Positions 49,406-58,586 of a stretch of 64,000 nt of DNA are shown one piece after another. The stretch is taken from NCBI GenBank assembly GCA_017479885.1, contig JAFVBR010000042.1:1-64000 (forward strand), in the 5' to 3' direction. The stretch is from Paludibacteraceae bacterium. GTDB lineage: Bacteria > Bacteroidota > Bacteroidia > Bacteroidales > Paludibacteraceae. The notes under the pieces are model-generated. The model was not told the DNA's origin, ran no database searches, and saw only the letters and a program-made list of their open reading frames with translations. Made by a program: the position numbers and the translations under genes. The stretch's first letter is position 1. Each line of letters starts with the position of its first letter.

Positions 49406-50152
49406 ACTAATAATATTTCACAGATATACTTATAAAATTTTATTCATCTGTGAATATTGGGTTCTTCACATTTGTGTAACAGTTATCAACAACAACTGAA
49501 AATCAGCAACTCACAAGTTGTTCTATCACTTTAAATTATTAGATAAGTTGGAAGATTATCAATGTATTAAGTAGCGTATAAATATATAATATTCATTAAT
49601 TTCTTTGTGGGAAGCATAACACTACTCTAAAACTTAATTCCCCGCTTTAATTTTTCAATATAACTATTGATATTTATATATTTATGTATATTCAAAACCA
49701 GTTATGATTTCTAACATACACTATGTTTTCATTTGTTCACGATGCCTATTTGTGTTTTGTGAATTACTACTTATTTACACCGTAGAATTGTAGATATTTC
49801 CTTGTTGACATTTATGAATTTCACATTTGTATGATAATTATTGTGAAAATATCCCCTACTCTTTACCTTTAGTTTGGGGGTTGCAATTCGTTTGTTAATC
49901 TGTTACCTAAGCATAATAATTCTGGCAAGATGGAAACAGAGTAACATTTCTGCTACTCTATATCCTATTTCGTGAGAATTTAATATTCCGGATAATATTC
50001 AAACAAGTAGAAAAATATCGAATTCTCGTAAAACTGCCAAATGACATTAAATGACATTCCTCAGGCATATATTTGAATGTGCAGCATATTTATATGTATA
50101 TGGCATATATGGGGGTACAATGTAATTTTATTCATTTTATTGGATTCTGGGT
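49406..50152. other. AT-rich intergenic region
   Basis: No gene is visible in about 750 bases. One DnaA-box-like TTATCAACA lies at 49483-49491. A partial inverted repeat (TTTCGTGAGAATTTAATATT at 49968-49987 with AATATCGAATTCTCGTAAAA at about 50014-50033) could form a hairpin. ATGACATT occurs twice near 50041-50056. Confidence 0.5.
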
Positions 50153-50183
50153 TTGCCTGATAGTGAAAATATTATTATCTTTG
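50153..50183 (+). promoter_or_regulatory. Promoter of the acidic 111-residue gene
   Basis: TTG 50153-50155, 20 bases, TATCTTTG 50176-50183, 27 bases before the start. Confidence 0.85.
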
Positions 50184-50210
50184 CAGAGTTAATCAAACAC
50201 CTTATTTATT

Positions 50211-50546
50211 ATGAACACAAACAACGAAGAACTGGTATTCGACGAAAGCGAAGCCATACGATTCATTCTCGACTTTATTCCCGAAGAAGACAAGCAGAAT
50301 CTTACTGACGATGACGTTCAGTATGTGCTTGACGTTATTTATGACTATTACGAATCGGAAGGTCTGATAGAAGATGACACCGAGACTGCCGATGAGGCAT
50401 CAATAGATGAAGAGAAAATGTTCGAGTTCGTGAAGAAAGCAGTGAAGAAGGACAAGATGAACATCTCTGACGAACAGATACAGCTGATTCTTGAGGGTGA
50501 GTTTGAATACGGGGTATCAATAGGAATATACGAAGAAGAGGATTAG
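50211..50546 (+). CDS. Acidic conserved hypothetical protein
   Basis: The 111-residue protein is strongly acidic and made of two similar helical halves, each with a pattern like FIPEEDKQNLTDDDVQYVLD and KKDKMNISDEQIQLILEGEF followed by E/D-rich turns. It has no signal peptide or known catalytic motif. Similar small acidic proteins are common in Bacteroidales, with no assigned role that I know. It has its own promoter and precedes the acyltransferase gene by about 90 bases containing a short direct repeat (GACCGCTACGCTG twice). Confidence 0.7.
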   Translation: MNTNNEELVFDESEAIRFILDFIPEEDKQNLTDDDVQYVLDVIYDYYESEGLIEDDTETADEASIDEEKMFEFVKKAVKKDKMNISDEQIQLILEGEFEYGVSIGIYEEED

Positions 50547-50634
50547 ACAAAAGACCGCTACGCTGTAAGAGGTAAGACCGCTACGCTGAAAGACATAAGA
50601 CAAACGAGAAAAGACAAAAGATTCTTTACGGGCT

Positions 50635-51486
50635 ATGAAGTTTATTGTCAGAATACTATCTCTGATGCCGATTGGTGTGCTCTATTGGTTAGCCGACTGG
50701 TTGATTTATCCGTTGGCATACTACGTAGTGCGCTACAGGAGACGAATGGTGAGGATTAACCTGCGTAACTCTTTCCCTGAAAAGACTGATGCAGAGATAC
50801 GCATGCTGGAAAAGAAGTATTACAGGCATCTGGCAGACACTATTGTAGAGATAATATACGGGTATAGAGTGTCAGACGAAGAGATGCGCAAGCGTGTGGT
50901 ATTCATCTACGGTGAGAAAGCAGCACGCATGGCGCAACAATACGGCGGTCACATGCTGATGCTCGGGCACATAGGCAACTGGGAGTGGATGGCTGAAGTG
51001 AGTCACTATATGGAGCAGTTCGGCATTGAATCCACTCATGTATATCGCAAGCAGAAGAGTAAGTCAACCAACGATTTGATGCTTTATATGCGCAGACGCA
51101 GAGGAGGCAACTACTGCGAGAAGAACCTGATATTGCGCACAATGGTGATGAACAGAAAACACGATGCCCCGCAATCATACGGAATGATAAGCGACCAGAA
51201 ACCTTCTGCACATGGCGAACACTACGTGACAGAGTTCCTGCATCAGACAACACCATTCCTCACCGGTACTGAAGTACTATCTAAGAAGTTCGGTTATCCG
51301 GTATATTTCTTCTATATAAGACAAGTTGAGCGAGGCTATTATACTGCAGAATTCCGTCTGATAGCAGAGAAGCCGGCAGAGACAGAGGAAGGCTATATTA
51401 CAGAGCAATATGCCCGCCTGCTTGAAGAAAACATACTTGAATGTCCTGAACTCTGGCTTTGGTCACACAACAGATGGAGGAGATAG
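50635..51486 (+). CDS. Lipid A biosynthesis-type lysophospholipid acyltransferase
   Basis: The 283-residue membrane-associated protein starts with a hydrophobic helix (ILSLMPIGVLYWLADWLIYP) and has the acyltransferase signature GHIGNWEWM (His-x4-Glu type as in LpxL/HtrB) and later SDQKPSAHG. Such enzymes add secondary acyl chains to lipid A on the cytoplasmic face. The order with the glycosyltransferase next door suggests an envelope-glycolipid unit. Exact acyl donor unknown. Confidence 0.88.
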   Translation: MKFIVRILSLMPIGVLYWLADWLIYPLAYYVVRYRRRMVRINLRNSFPEKTDAEIRMLEKKYYRHLADTIVEIIYGYRVSDEEMRKRVVFIYGEKAARMAQQYGGHMLMLGHIGNWEWMAEVSHYMEQFGIESTHVYRKQKSKSTNDLMLYMRRRRGGNYCEKNLILRTMVMNRKHDAPQSYGMISDQKPSAHGEHYVTEFLHQTTPFLTGTEVLSKKFGYPVYFFYIRQVERGYYTAEFRLIAEKPAETEEGYITEQYARLLEENILECPELWLWSHNRWRR

Positions 51487-51495
51487 TAATTTTGA

Positions 51496-51523
51496 ATGCA
51501 TAATTCATAATGCATAATTCATA
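51496..51523 (+). repeat. Two tandem 14-bp units before the glycosyltransferase
   Basis: ATGCATAATTCATA occurs twice in a row in the 44-base spacer between the acyltransferase and the glycosyltransferase. Confidence 0.85.
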
Positions 51524-51530
51524 ATTTAGA

Positions 51531-52547
51531 ATGCGTTGCTCGGTAATAATATTAAATTGGAATGGCGAGAAGTGGCTGCGAAAGTTTCTTCCGTCAGTTG
51601 TTGCCACTACCAAAGGAGAAGGAATTGAGGTGGTTGTAGCAGACAACGGCTCCACCGATTCGTCACTTCAGGTGCTTCAGGAGTTCCCGACAGTACGAGT
51701 TATAACTTTTGACCAAAACCACGGCTTTGCCGAAGGATATAATCGTGCTATCAATCAAATAGATGCAGAGTATGTAGTTCTACTTAACAGTGATGTTGAG
51801 ACTACCGGCGAATGGTTGTTACCTCTGCTCGAGTACATGGATTCGCATTCTGACACAGCCGCGTGCCAACCTAAAATTCTCTCTTGGAGAAGCAAAGAGG
51901 CTCAGGACGAACATATACAATTTGAGCACGCCGGCGCTGCCGGAGGATACATCGACAGTTTAGGTTATCCTTATTGCCGTGGTCGCATCTTAGGATATGC
52001 CGAAACAGATCACGGGCAATATGACACTACAACAGAATGTTTCTGGGCAACCGGAGCATGCCTGCTCATACGCACTAATATATATAAGGAGTGTGGCGGA
52101 CTGGATGCAGGATTTTTTGCCCACATGGAGGAGATTGACCTTTGCTGGCGGTTACAATGCAGAGGTTGGAAAGTGGCATGTGTAACAGAATCGGTTGTTT
52201 ACCACGTAGGCGGAGGAGCGCTTGACTATGAGAACCCGAGAAAAACTTACCTTAATTTCAGAAACAATCTGCTGATGCTTTATAAGAATCTGCCTGCAAG
52301 CAGACTTTGGTGGGTGATGCCTGTCCGTTTTGTGCTCGACTATGTGGCTATGATGCAGGCGCTATTTACAAGCAAAACCCAAAATGCCAAGGCTATAATT
52401 GATGCAAGGAAAGATTATCACAAGATGAAAGCTGATTACAAAGAAAAACGCAATGAAAATATGCTACTTGCAAAGATTGCATATCCAAACAGCATTTCCA
52501 AAAGAAGCATCATATTCGACTACTATCTGCTCGGCAAACGCAAATAG
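51531..52547 (+). CDS. Family 2 glycosyltransferase
   Basis: The 338-residue protein has the GT-A start CSVIILNWNGEKWLRKFLPS, the nucleotide-binding VVVADNGSTDSS, the DxD-like LLNSDVET, and the acceptor-side segment FFAHMEEIDLCWRLQCRGWK. The C-terminal part is hydrophobic, suggesting membrane association. It resembles rhamnosyl- or galactofuranosyl-type transferases. It probably adds a sugar to a surface polysaccharide; donor and acceptor are not known. Confidence 0.9.
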   Translation: MRCSVIILNWNGEKWLRKFLPSVVATTKGEGIEVVVADNGSTDSSLQVLQEFPTVRVITFDQNHGFAEGYNRAINQIDAEYVVLLNSDVETTGEWLLPLLEYMDSHSDTAACQPKILSWRSKEAQDEHIQFEHAGAAGGYIDSLGYPYCRGRILGYAETDHGQYDTTTECFWATGACLLIRTNIYKECGGLDAGFFAHMEEIDLCWRLQCRGWKVACVTESVVYHVGGGALDYENPRKTYLNFRNNLLMLYKNLPASRLWWVMPVRFVLDYVAMMQALFTSKTQNAKAIIDARKDYHKMKADYKEKRNENMLLAKIAYPNSISKRSIIFDYYLLGKRK

Positions 52548-52571
52548 AAACAATCTACAATTGAAAATCAC

Positions 52572-53591
52572 TCAGCATTTTCTGCCTTGCGATGCACGGT
52601 ATAACTGCCATGAATTGAAGACATTCTGCCAGATGATGTATGCTGCAGCACCAAGAGCAGCAATCGGGTTGAGGTAGGTGTTTGCCATCCAGATGCCAAG
52701 CGTAGTGTTCTTCTGTCCGAGTGCCTGACCGGCAGATATGCGGGTCTGATATTTATACTTCTGCTGATTGTCAATATTGTCGTCTTTTAGTATCTCACTA
52801 TCATCCTGATAGTCTTCTCCATGCGGGGCTGAGGGATACTTCTCTCCAATCTTCTTGCCAATAAAGAACTGTAAGATACAGGCTATCAATGCCCCACCCG
52901 CTTGCGCAAGTGCCACCCAAAGGTCATATTGGTCGTACAGAAGCGAATAAGTGATCTGCGCCATAAGCACAACAAGCGACATCGCCCACAGGTAGAAAGG
53001 CAATTGCGCCCAACTTCTGCTCAGATGAAACCGTTTGCCACTACCTTTTCTGCGTTGCACAGCATCATAGCCGAGACGAAGCAGCCAAGCAGCAAAGAAT
53101 GGTCCAAGTAGCAATGGTGTAACCTTGCGGAGAATCATCAGACTTGCCCACCAGAACGACATATCTGCGGCAGGGTTAACAAGAGGAAAGAACAGAGGCA
53201 CAACAACAGCCGTTGCTATATTGCTAAGCATGGTGAACGAAGTGAGCGACTGAATACTGCCACCAAGTTTGCCCGCTATAATAGGTGCTGCAGTAGCCGA
53301 AGGCATTATGAAACAAAGCATTATGCCTTGAGCCAGCACATGGTTGAGAGGAAGAAGCAGGTAATAGACTGCGACAGAAAGCAGCAGTTGAACTGTAAGC
53401 AGCAGCCAGTGCCAACGGTGAAGACGAAGGTCTATCGGGTTCACTTTACAGAAAGTGAAGAAAAGCATAAAGAATATCAGCCAAGGCAGGCATGCTCCGA
53501 GATGACGAAACCAAGGAAAACCCAATACCCCTATCACCATTGCGACAGCCAAAGCATTGTTTTTCAGAAAAACCAACAATCTCTTCATCAC
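52572..53591 (-). CDS. Bile acid:sodium symporter family (BASS) transporter
   Basis: The 339-residue protein has about nine membrane helices. Family features include FIMPSATAAPIIAGKLGGSI in the first half and QKNTTLGIWMANTYLNPIAA in the second, corresponding to the two crossing helices of the BASS fold. A hydrophilic insert of about 45 residues (KYPSAPHGEDYQDDSEILKD onward) lies between helices, longer than usual. Substrate is not evident; relatives carry bile acids, pantoate or other organic anions. Its start is just past the Wzi-like stop. Confidence 0.85.
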   Translation of the reverse strand: MMKRLLVFLKNNALAVAMVIGVLGFPWFRHLGACLPWLIFFMLFFTFCKVNPIDLRLHRWHWLLLTVQLLLSVAVYYLLLPLNHVLAQGIMLCFIMPSATAAPIIAGKLGGSIQSLTSFTMLSNIATAVVVPLFFPLVNPAADMSFWWASLMILRKVTPLLLGPFFAAWLLRLGYDAVQRRKGSGKRFHLSRSWAQLPFYLWAMSLVVLMAQITYSLLYDQYDLWVALAQAGGALIACILQFFIGKKIGEKYPSAPHGEDYQDDSEILKDDNIDNQQKYKYQTRISAGQALGQKNTTLGIWMANTYLNPIAALGAAAYIIWQNVFNSWQLYRASQGRKC

Positions 53592-53592
53592 C

Positions 53593-55434
53593 TTAGAAGC
53601 TGAAACTCAACCCGACAGTAAACGTCAGATTCTTACCCTGATAATATACGGGAGTAAACTTATTCAAATAATATGCAGCCAACTCATCGCCTGCAAGATT
53701 GAGCGAAGTGCCGTCTGCTTTCCAACCACGGTCTTCACCTTCAACCCGTTCTGAAACAGGTGCATACGAGCGGGCATTGTTCCACGTCATGTCGAACATG
53801 GCATAGCAATTCTGGAATATCTCATACGTCGCACGGAATGCAACCTGATCGTTTTGCCATGTACGTTCGCCAAAGGGCTTTTGCGATATAATGTTTCCTA
53901 TATTGTGGCGCACATAATCATAGACATTATATTTGGTATCGTTGGTATAATTGAGACGAAGCGACAAACCTCTGACAGGTTTATACTCAGCCTCTACAAA
54001 TATTGATTGCGAGTTGTCACCCATGTAATGACCCATACTGTAGGAATTTGACTTATAGTCAAGTACGCTGATAGAATGGGTGTAACATGCTATGTAAGAG
54101 CGTGCGAACTCGCCTCTGAGTGCGAGTCCGCGAACAGGCCAGCCACTCCAATTGAAACCTACTATATAAGAAACAGGATTGTTTTGCGGATTGCTTTTCT
54201 TAAGTCTGGCAAACTTGAACTCATCAAGAAAGACAGATGTATAGAGTTTCAAGTGGTCAGTGGGGCGCACAGTGATTGAGCCGAATACTTGCGAGTTCTG
54301 ATTCTCAACTCCAAGACCTTTTGTAAGAAGGTGGTCGAGAGACTTATAGAAGGCTATGGGAATAAAATACGCAGCCTGCACATTCTTCTCTCCATACACG
54401 ATAGAGTTACCGAACGAGAACGACACATACTTTATCGGTTTGAAGGTAAACATATTAGCAGCCATGAACTTGTTGGCAGGACGGTAATGACGTTTCTCCA
54501 CACCTTCTTCATATACTTCGACATAGTATCTTGCAGAATCAATCACGTTGGAGACAAGCCAGGCATGAAACCAGTCGAACTGAAACCACGAACAAGGAGT
54601 AAGCTGCAGAGTTATCTGCGGCACAGCCGGATTATGAGCGGAAAGTATGTTCGAAGAGCGTTGTGCGTCTCCCCATTGCACCCGTTCGCGCTGTACGCCG
54701 ACAGAACCCCACCATGCATAGAGCGAAATACCTCCGCGGGAATCAGAGAAGTCGCCGCCATAGTTTGACTCCTTATACTGCAGACCTGGCAGGTTGTTGA
54801 GATATTGGCCTTTCGACAACTTTGCTCCGTCAATTTGCGCGTATGTATCCGGATAATATGACTTGTTAAGATAATCGGTTCCCTTCCACGAATTATCACG
54901 CAACGAACCCCATATACTCAGGTGATTGGCAATATCCATTTGCAGCTCAGCACCATACCATCGTTTGGTTATCATACCTTTCTTCGACGCATAAAGGTGC
55001 ATACCGAGTATCGGTTTGAGCACCATCTTGAACTTGTTGTTTTTGGTCTTATAATGAAAAGAAGGTTCTACAAGCGAAAGATTGAAGGTGCTTTTGTTGG
55101 TCCATTGACAAACATTCTTGTGCCCATATAGGCGATAGTCAGGAATGGTGTCGAGTTCGAGGGCATAGTCCTGAAGATAGAAATCCAGATCCTGTCTTTG
55201 CCTGCGAGTAAGAAGCGAATCCTTGGAGGCAGCCTCGGCAAGAAACACAGCGACCTGCTTACGAGTGTATGGTTTCACGGCCTCTGTCACATTGTTGAGT
55301 ATGCCATCGGTAGCCAGTTCTTCAATAAATGAGTATATCTCAGTATATTCCAGTGCAACAGGAATATTCTGAGAGAAAGTACACACAGAAGTGAATAACA
55401 GCACCAGTATAATATTATGTTTGAGTCTCATCAT
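53593..55434 (-). CDS. Capsule assembly Wzi-like outer-membrane protein
   Basis: The 613-residue protein has a signal peptide (RLKHNIILVLLFTSVCTFSQ), a helical N-terminal part (YTEIYSFIEELATDGILNNV) and a long beta-barrel ending GKNLTFTVGLSFSF with a terminal aromatic Phe. The Wzi family binds capsular polysaccharide at the outer membrane. Two adjacent ATGs (55434 and 55431) are possible starts. The sugar transferase 15 bases upstream supports a role in capsule or exopolysaccharide assembly. Confidence 0.85.
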   Translation of the reverse strand: MMRLKHNIILVLLFTSVCTFSQNIPVALEYTEIYSFIEELATDGILNNVTEAVKPYTRKQVAVFLAEAASKDSLLTRRQRQDLDFYLQDYALELDTIPDYRLYGHKNVCQWTNKSTFNLSLVEPSFHYKTKNNKFKMVLKPILGMHLYASKKGMITKRWYGAELQMDIANHLSIWGSLRDNSWKGTDYLNKSYYPDTYAQIDGAKLSKGQYLNNLPGLQYKESNYGGDFSDSRGGISLYAWWGSVGVQRERVQWGDAQRSSNILSAHNPAVPQITLQLTPCSWFQFDWFHAWLVSNVIDSARYYVEVYEEGVEKRHYRPANKFMAANMFTFKPIKYVSFSFGNSIVYGEKNVQAAYFIPIAFYKSLDHLLTKGLGVENQNSQVFGSITVRPTDHLKLYTSVFLDEFKFARLKKSNPQNNPVSYIVGFNWSGWPVRGLALRGEFARSYIACYTHSISVLDYKSNSYSMGHYMGDNSQSIFVEAEYKPVRGLSLRLNYTNDTKYNVYDYVRHNIGNIISQKPFGERTWQNDQVAFRATYEIFQNCYAMFDMTWNNARSYAPVSERVEGEDRGWKADGTSLNLAGDELAAYYLNKFTPVYYQGKNLTFTVGLSFSF

Positions 55435-55449
55435 GCAGATTCAATATTG

Positions 55450-56991
55450 TCAATTGCTTCTTGCCCTGCGGAAGATAATGGTATAAAGTATTTTCCAGAA
55501 ATAGATGAAGTCTGTTACAAATGTACCTTTAGTCTCACAAGCAGTTAGATAGCGCATCTCTGACGTCTCTATTTCTTCAAGAGTCTTGGGCATGTCGGCA
55601 TAGAACGGCGGAAGCAAACCGGGTTTATGCTTGATGCGTTTATTCTGAAGTTCTTCGCTATAGAGAGAAAAATACTGCTTGCTTATCGGTCTGACTCCTA
55701 CAAGTTTCATGTCTCCCTTCAGCAGATTGAGCAGCATAGGCCACTCGTCAATCCAGCAACGACGCATGAAACGGCCGAGAGTGGTGACGCGTATGTCGTG
55801 GTTGAACTTTCCCCCATCCTGAAGGCTGTATTTGCGATAGATATACTCCTGCAGATACTCGGAATACGGGTGCATGGTACGGAACTTATATACATTGAAC
55901 ATCTTGCCGTCCTTACCTACTCGGTTGAGCCGGACAAAAAGTCCGTACAAGCGCCGCTGCACAGTCTGAGGCCGGAAACTGCGACGGGCAACAACATATA
56001 TCTGCTCATCAATCTTATGCTCGTCAACTATCTCAAATCCGCAGTAGCAAAGTCTGCCCAACACTTCGGCTTTAGATAGAACACGGTCTTTGCCTTCGGT
56101 GATATCGTAATACAAACGCGACGTCATAAACAATTTGGGCAAAACACGCTTGTAGAAGAAAACACATGAATACACAATGAAGTTGATTACCGACGGATAC
56201 TGCATGTAAATTCTACGTTTGAGTACGCCTTGCGGCTCAAAGCAGCATACAAACAAACCATCGTCAGGCAATTTGTCATTTACCAGTCCGAACATTTTGT
56301 TTATGCCTCGGATTTGGTTGAGCGGCATCAGATTCAATATTGTATCGAACCTGTAGTATTTGATTTTCTGGATATTAAACAGTTCGGCAGTACGGAGAAT
56401 ATAGGTATTGGAGCTATACAATGCCACATTCTTCTCCAGATAGTTCAGCACTTTCTGAGAAGTGCTGTCACATATAGTGGCAGCTATATTATCTTTTTGT
56501 TCCCCCTCGTAACAGAAAGGCTCTTTCAGCACAGCCTGCGGTCCGCGTTCGGGTGCACGTTCTATATCAGGTTCTGCATTGAGAGCATAATGGTAGGCAT
56601 GAAACAGCAGAACAAACATGAAACTGAAGATGAACATTGCAAGCCATATAGTCAACAATACCCAGATAGAATAATTCATGCCTTTGGCAAGCAACGTCAT
56701 ATATCCGAACATCAGCAGAAACGTCAGCACAGATGCCGTCAGAAGCCTCAGTATGCTTACTCCCACACGCATAAACTTCACTCGCACATACCTGTGAGTG
56801 AAATAACTGGTTATGAGCCAGGCGGCTGAAAACTCCAATGCAAATGCCCAGTACTTTTGGAAGGGGATTTGCGTGTTGAGCGGAAACCACATCAGCACGA
56901 CAAAGAAACTCAGCAGCAACAGCACTACGTCTGTCAGCCAATAACCGAGTAAAGGTTTGTAGAACACTATGTCAAGCCATCGTTTCCGCAT
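55450..56991 (-). CDS. Undecaprenyl-phosphate sugar-1-phosphate transferase
   Basis: The 513-residue protein has four to five N-terminal membrane helices, a poorly conserved middle, and a C-terminal bacterial sugar transferase domain with FNVYKFRTMHPYSEYLQ, RVTTLGRFMRRCWIDEWPML and GDMKLVGVRPISKQYF. Such enzymes start repeat-unit synthesis by transferring a sugar-1-phosphate to undecaprenyl phosphate. It is the first gene of the unit that includes the Wzi-like and BASS genes. Confidence 0.88.
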   Translation of the reverse strand: MRKRWLDIVFYKPLLGYWLTDVVLLLLSFFVVLMWFPLNTQIPFQKYWAFALEFSAAWLITSYFTHRYVRVKFMRVGVSILRLLTASVLTFLLMFGYMTLLAKGMNYSIWVLLTIWLAMFIFSFMFVLLFHAYHYALNAEPDIERAPERGPQAVLKEPFCYEGEQKDNIAATICDSTSQKVLNYLEKNVALYSSNTYILRTAELFNIQKIKYYRFDTILNLMPLNQIRGINKMFGLVNDKLPDDGLFVCCFEPQGVLKRRIYMQYPSVINFIVYSCVFFYKRVLPKLFMTSRLYYDITEGKDRVLSKAEVLGRLCYCGFEIVDEHKIDEQIYVVARRSFRPQTVQRRLYGLFVRLNRVGKDGKMFNVYKFRTMHPYSEYLQEYIYRKYSLQDGGKFNHDIRVTTLGRFMRRCWIDEWPMLLNLLKGDMKLVGVRPISKQYFSLYSEELQNKRIKHKPGLLPPFYADMPKTLEEIETSEMRYLTACETKGTFVTDFIYFWKILYTIIFRRARSN

Positions 56992-57016
56992 TTGTCAGAG
57001 TATTGTCAACAATACC

Positions 57017-57056
57017 GAAAGAGCAAAGGATGGATTTCTCTACGCTTTGCTCTTTC
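57017..57056 (-). terminator. Terminator after the OmpH gene
   Basis: GAAAGAGCAAAG 57017-57028 pairs perfectly with CTTTGCTCTTTC 57045-57056, between the OmpH stop and the sugar transferase start on the minus strand. Confidence 0.8.
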
Positions 57057-57074
57057 TTGGTTGTATGTCGGAAA

Positions 57075-57674
57075 TTACTTTCCGTAACGTTTGTTGAGGG
57101 CATCTATCACCTCATCGGTAATGTCGAATCCGGGTTGTGCTATCAGCACATTGTCATTTGCCTGATTTGCAAAGATAATCTGATACTTGCCATCAGCATT
57201 GTATTCTTTCAGATAGTTGTCAAGGGTGTCACGAAGTTGCATGTTCAGGCTCTGATTCTCTGCCAGAATGTCGTTTGTCAGCTTGGCCTCAAGTTCCTGC
57301 AAATCCTGCTGTTTCTTCTGCAGACGGTTTGCCTCGTTCTCAGCGCGCTCACGACTCAAGAAGGCATTGTTGTCAAGTTTACGTTGGAAATCTGCCATTT
57401 CGTTCTGCAGAGTACGTGCCTTGGTGTTGAGTTTCAGACGGGCATCCTCTTGTTTGGTCATCAGTTTGTCCTGTGCTTCTATTGCAAAAGTGTATTTTGC
57501 AAGCAGCGAGTCCAGATTAAGATATGCAATGGGCAGTGGCTGCTCGACTGACACTGTTGTTTCTCCGTTTACGGCTGTTGCCTTCTTGCCGGGTGTAACT
57601 GTAAAGAATACTACAAACAAGGCAACTATTGCTGCTGCCAACACTGAATCAATGATAATTTGAATTTTGTTCAT
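57075..57674 (-). CDS. OmpH/Skp-like periplasmic chaperone
   Basis: The 199-residue protein has an N-terminal membrane anchor or signal (IIIDSVLAAAIVALFVVFFT), then a long coiled coil (about 85-150) typical of Skp/OmpH, with PIAYLNLDSLLAKYTFAIEA before it. Skp holds unfolded outer-membrane proteins in the periplasm. The C-terminal ITDEVIDALNKRYGK is the usual end of the family. Confidence 0.88.
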   Translation of the reverse strand: MNKIQIIIDSVLAAAIVALFVVFFTVTPGKKATAVNGETTVSVEQPLPIAYLNLDSLLAKYTFAIEAQDKLMTKQEDARLKLNTKARTLQNEMADFQRKLDNNAFLSRERAENEANRLQKKQQDLQELEAKLTNDILAENQSLNMQLRDTLDNYLKEYNADGKYQIIFANQANDNVLIAQPGFDITDEVIDALNKRYGK

Positions 57675-57701
57675 TTCTTTTATTGTTTATTAGTTACTAT
57701 T

Positions 57702-57914
57702 TCAAAGTTTTTTAAGGTCAATAGCAGGCTGTTTTCTTTGTGCCTGTCTATCCTGTGATGCAGCACAACCTATTCCGTTCTCACGCATCTTAGGGTTGTC
57801 GCCTATATGCTGCGAAGAGAACCGTCCACCTCTTTTCAGTATTATTCTCACACTCAGCAGCACTACTGCAAGAGCTACTACTGCCAATGTAAGTATCAAG
57901 GTTGCTTTCATCAT
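57702..57914 (-). CDS. Small membrane protein
   Basis: The 70-residue protein has one N-terminal membrane helix (ATLILTLAVVALAVVLLSV) and a basic tail with GRFSSQHIGDNPKMRENGIG then CAASQDRQAQR. This pattern is conserved in small Bacteroidota proteins, but I know no function. It has a good promoter at 57945 and lies 27 bases before the OmpH gene, so it is probably co-transcribed with it. Confidence 0.7.
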   Translation of the reverse strand: MMKATLILTLAVVALAVVLLSVRIILKRGGRFSSQHIGDNPKMRENGIGCAASQDRQAQRKQPAIDLKKL

Positions 57915-57944
57915 ACTAATACACCTTATTTATATAAGAGCCGA

Positions 57945-57975
57945 CAAAATTACAAAAAACTATTCACTCCCGCAA
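57945..57975 (-). promoter_or_regulatory. Promoter of the small membrane protein/OmpH unit
   Basis: On the minus strand TTG (57975-57973), 20 bases, TAATTTTG (57952-57945). Confidence 0.8.
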
Positions 57976-58025
57976 TTATTATTTGTCTTATTGTTCATTT
58001 AGGCACTAATAACTTCACTTGCAAC

Positions 58026-58586
58026 TTATATCTGACAATTGTTCATATACTTCCACAACGGTGCCGCATGAAGGGCTTGCATTACCCACCCATTTTCCAG
58101 TATCTCCATCACCTCTTCACGAGTAAACAGATAAGTATCAATATCTTCTGTCTTCTTCTGATGTGCTTCACCCTGCTTCTCCACACCGACTGCGAGGAAT
58201 GTATGCTGGTAGTTGCTGTGATTGGCCGGGTTAGGGCTGAGTTTCATAAAATAACTCCATTCACCGCCTCCGTAACCTGTTTCCTCAAGCAATTCACGCC
58301 TGGCCGCCTCAAGCGGTGTTTCTCCTTCGTCAACCACACCGGCACAAAGTTCGTAGAAAGTATCGCCTATGCCATGCCGATACTGACTCTCCATGACAAA
58401 CCTGCCGTCTTTGGTAACGGCAATGACATTAATCCAGTCAGGGAAATCATTGACATACCACGTAGGAATCTGTTCGCCATTAGGCAGTTCGACAATCTCC
58501 TGACGCAGGGCGAGCCATGGTCTGTTCTCGGCTATGAAACGGCTCTTGAGAACACGCCAAGGTTTATTTTGAGGTTTTGGTATCAT
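58026..58586 (-). CDS. NUDIX hydrolase (ADP-ribose pyrophosphatase-like)
   Basis: The 186-residue protein has the NUDIX box in GVVDEGETPLEAARRELLEE followed by TGYGG (GX5EX7REUXEEXGU). N-terminal strands WYVNDFPDWINVIAV fit the ADP-sugar pyrophosphatase group. It hydrolyses a nucleoside diphosphate linked to another moiety; the substrate is not known. Its start overlaps the end of the upstream gene by 23 bases. Confidence 0.88.
   Translation of the reverse strand: MIPKPQNKPWRVLKSRFIAENRPWLALRQEIVELPNGEQIPTWYVNDFPDWINVIAVTKDGRFVMESQYRHGIGDTFYELCAGVVDEGETPLEAARRELLEETGYGGGEWSYFMKLSPNPANHSNYQHTFLAVGVEKQGEAHQKKTEDIDTYLFTREEVMEILENGWVMQALHAAPLWKYMNNCQI

Noticed and set aside
49483..49491. Possible replication origin around TTATCAACA
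   Set aside because: Only one near-match to a DnaA box was seen and dnaA is not nearby; AT-richness alone is not enough.
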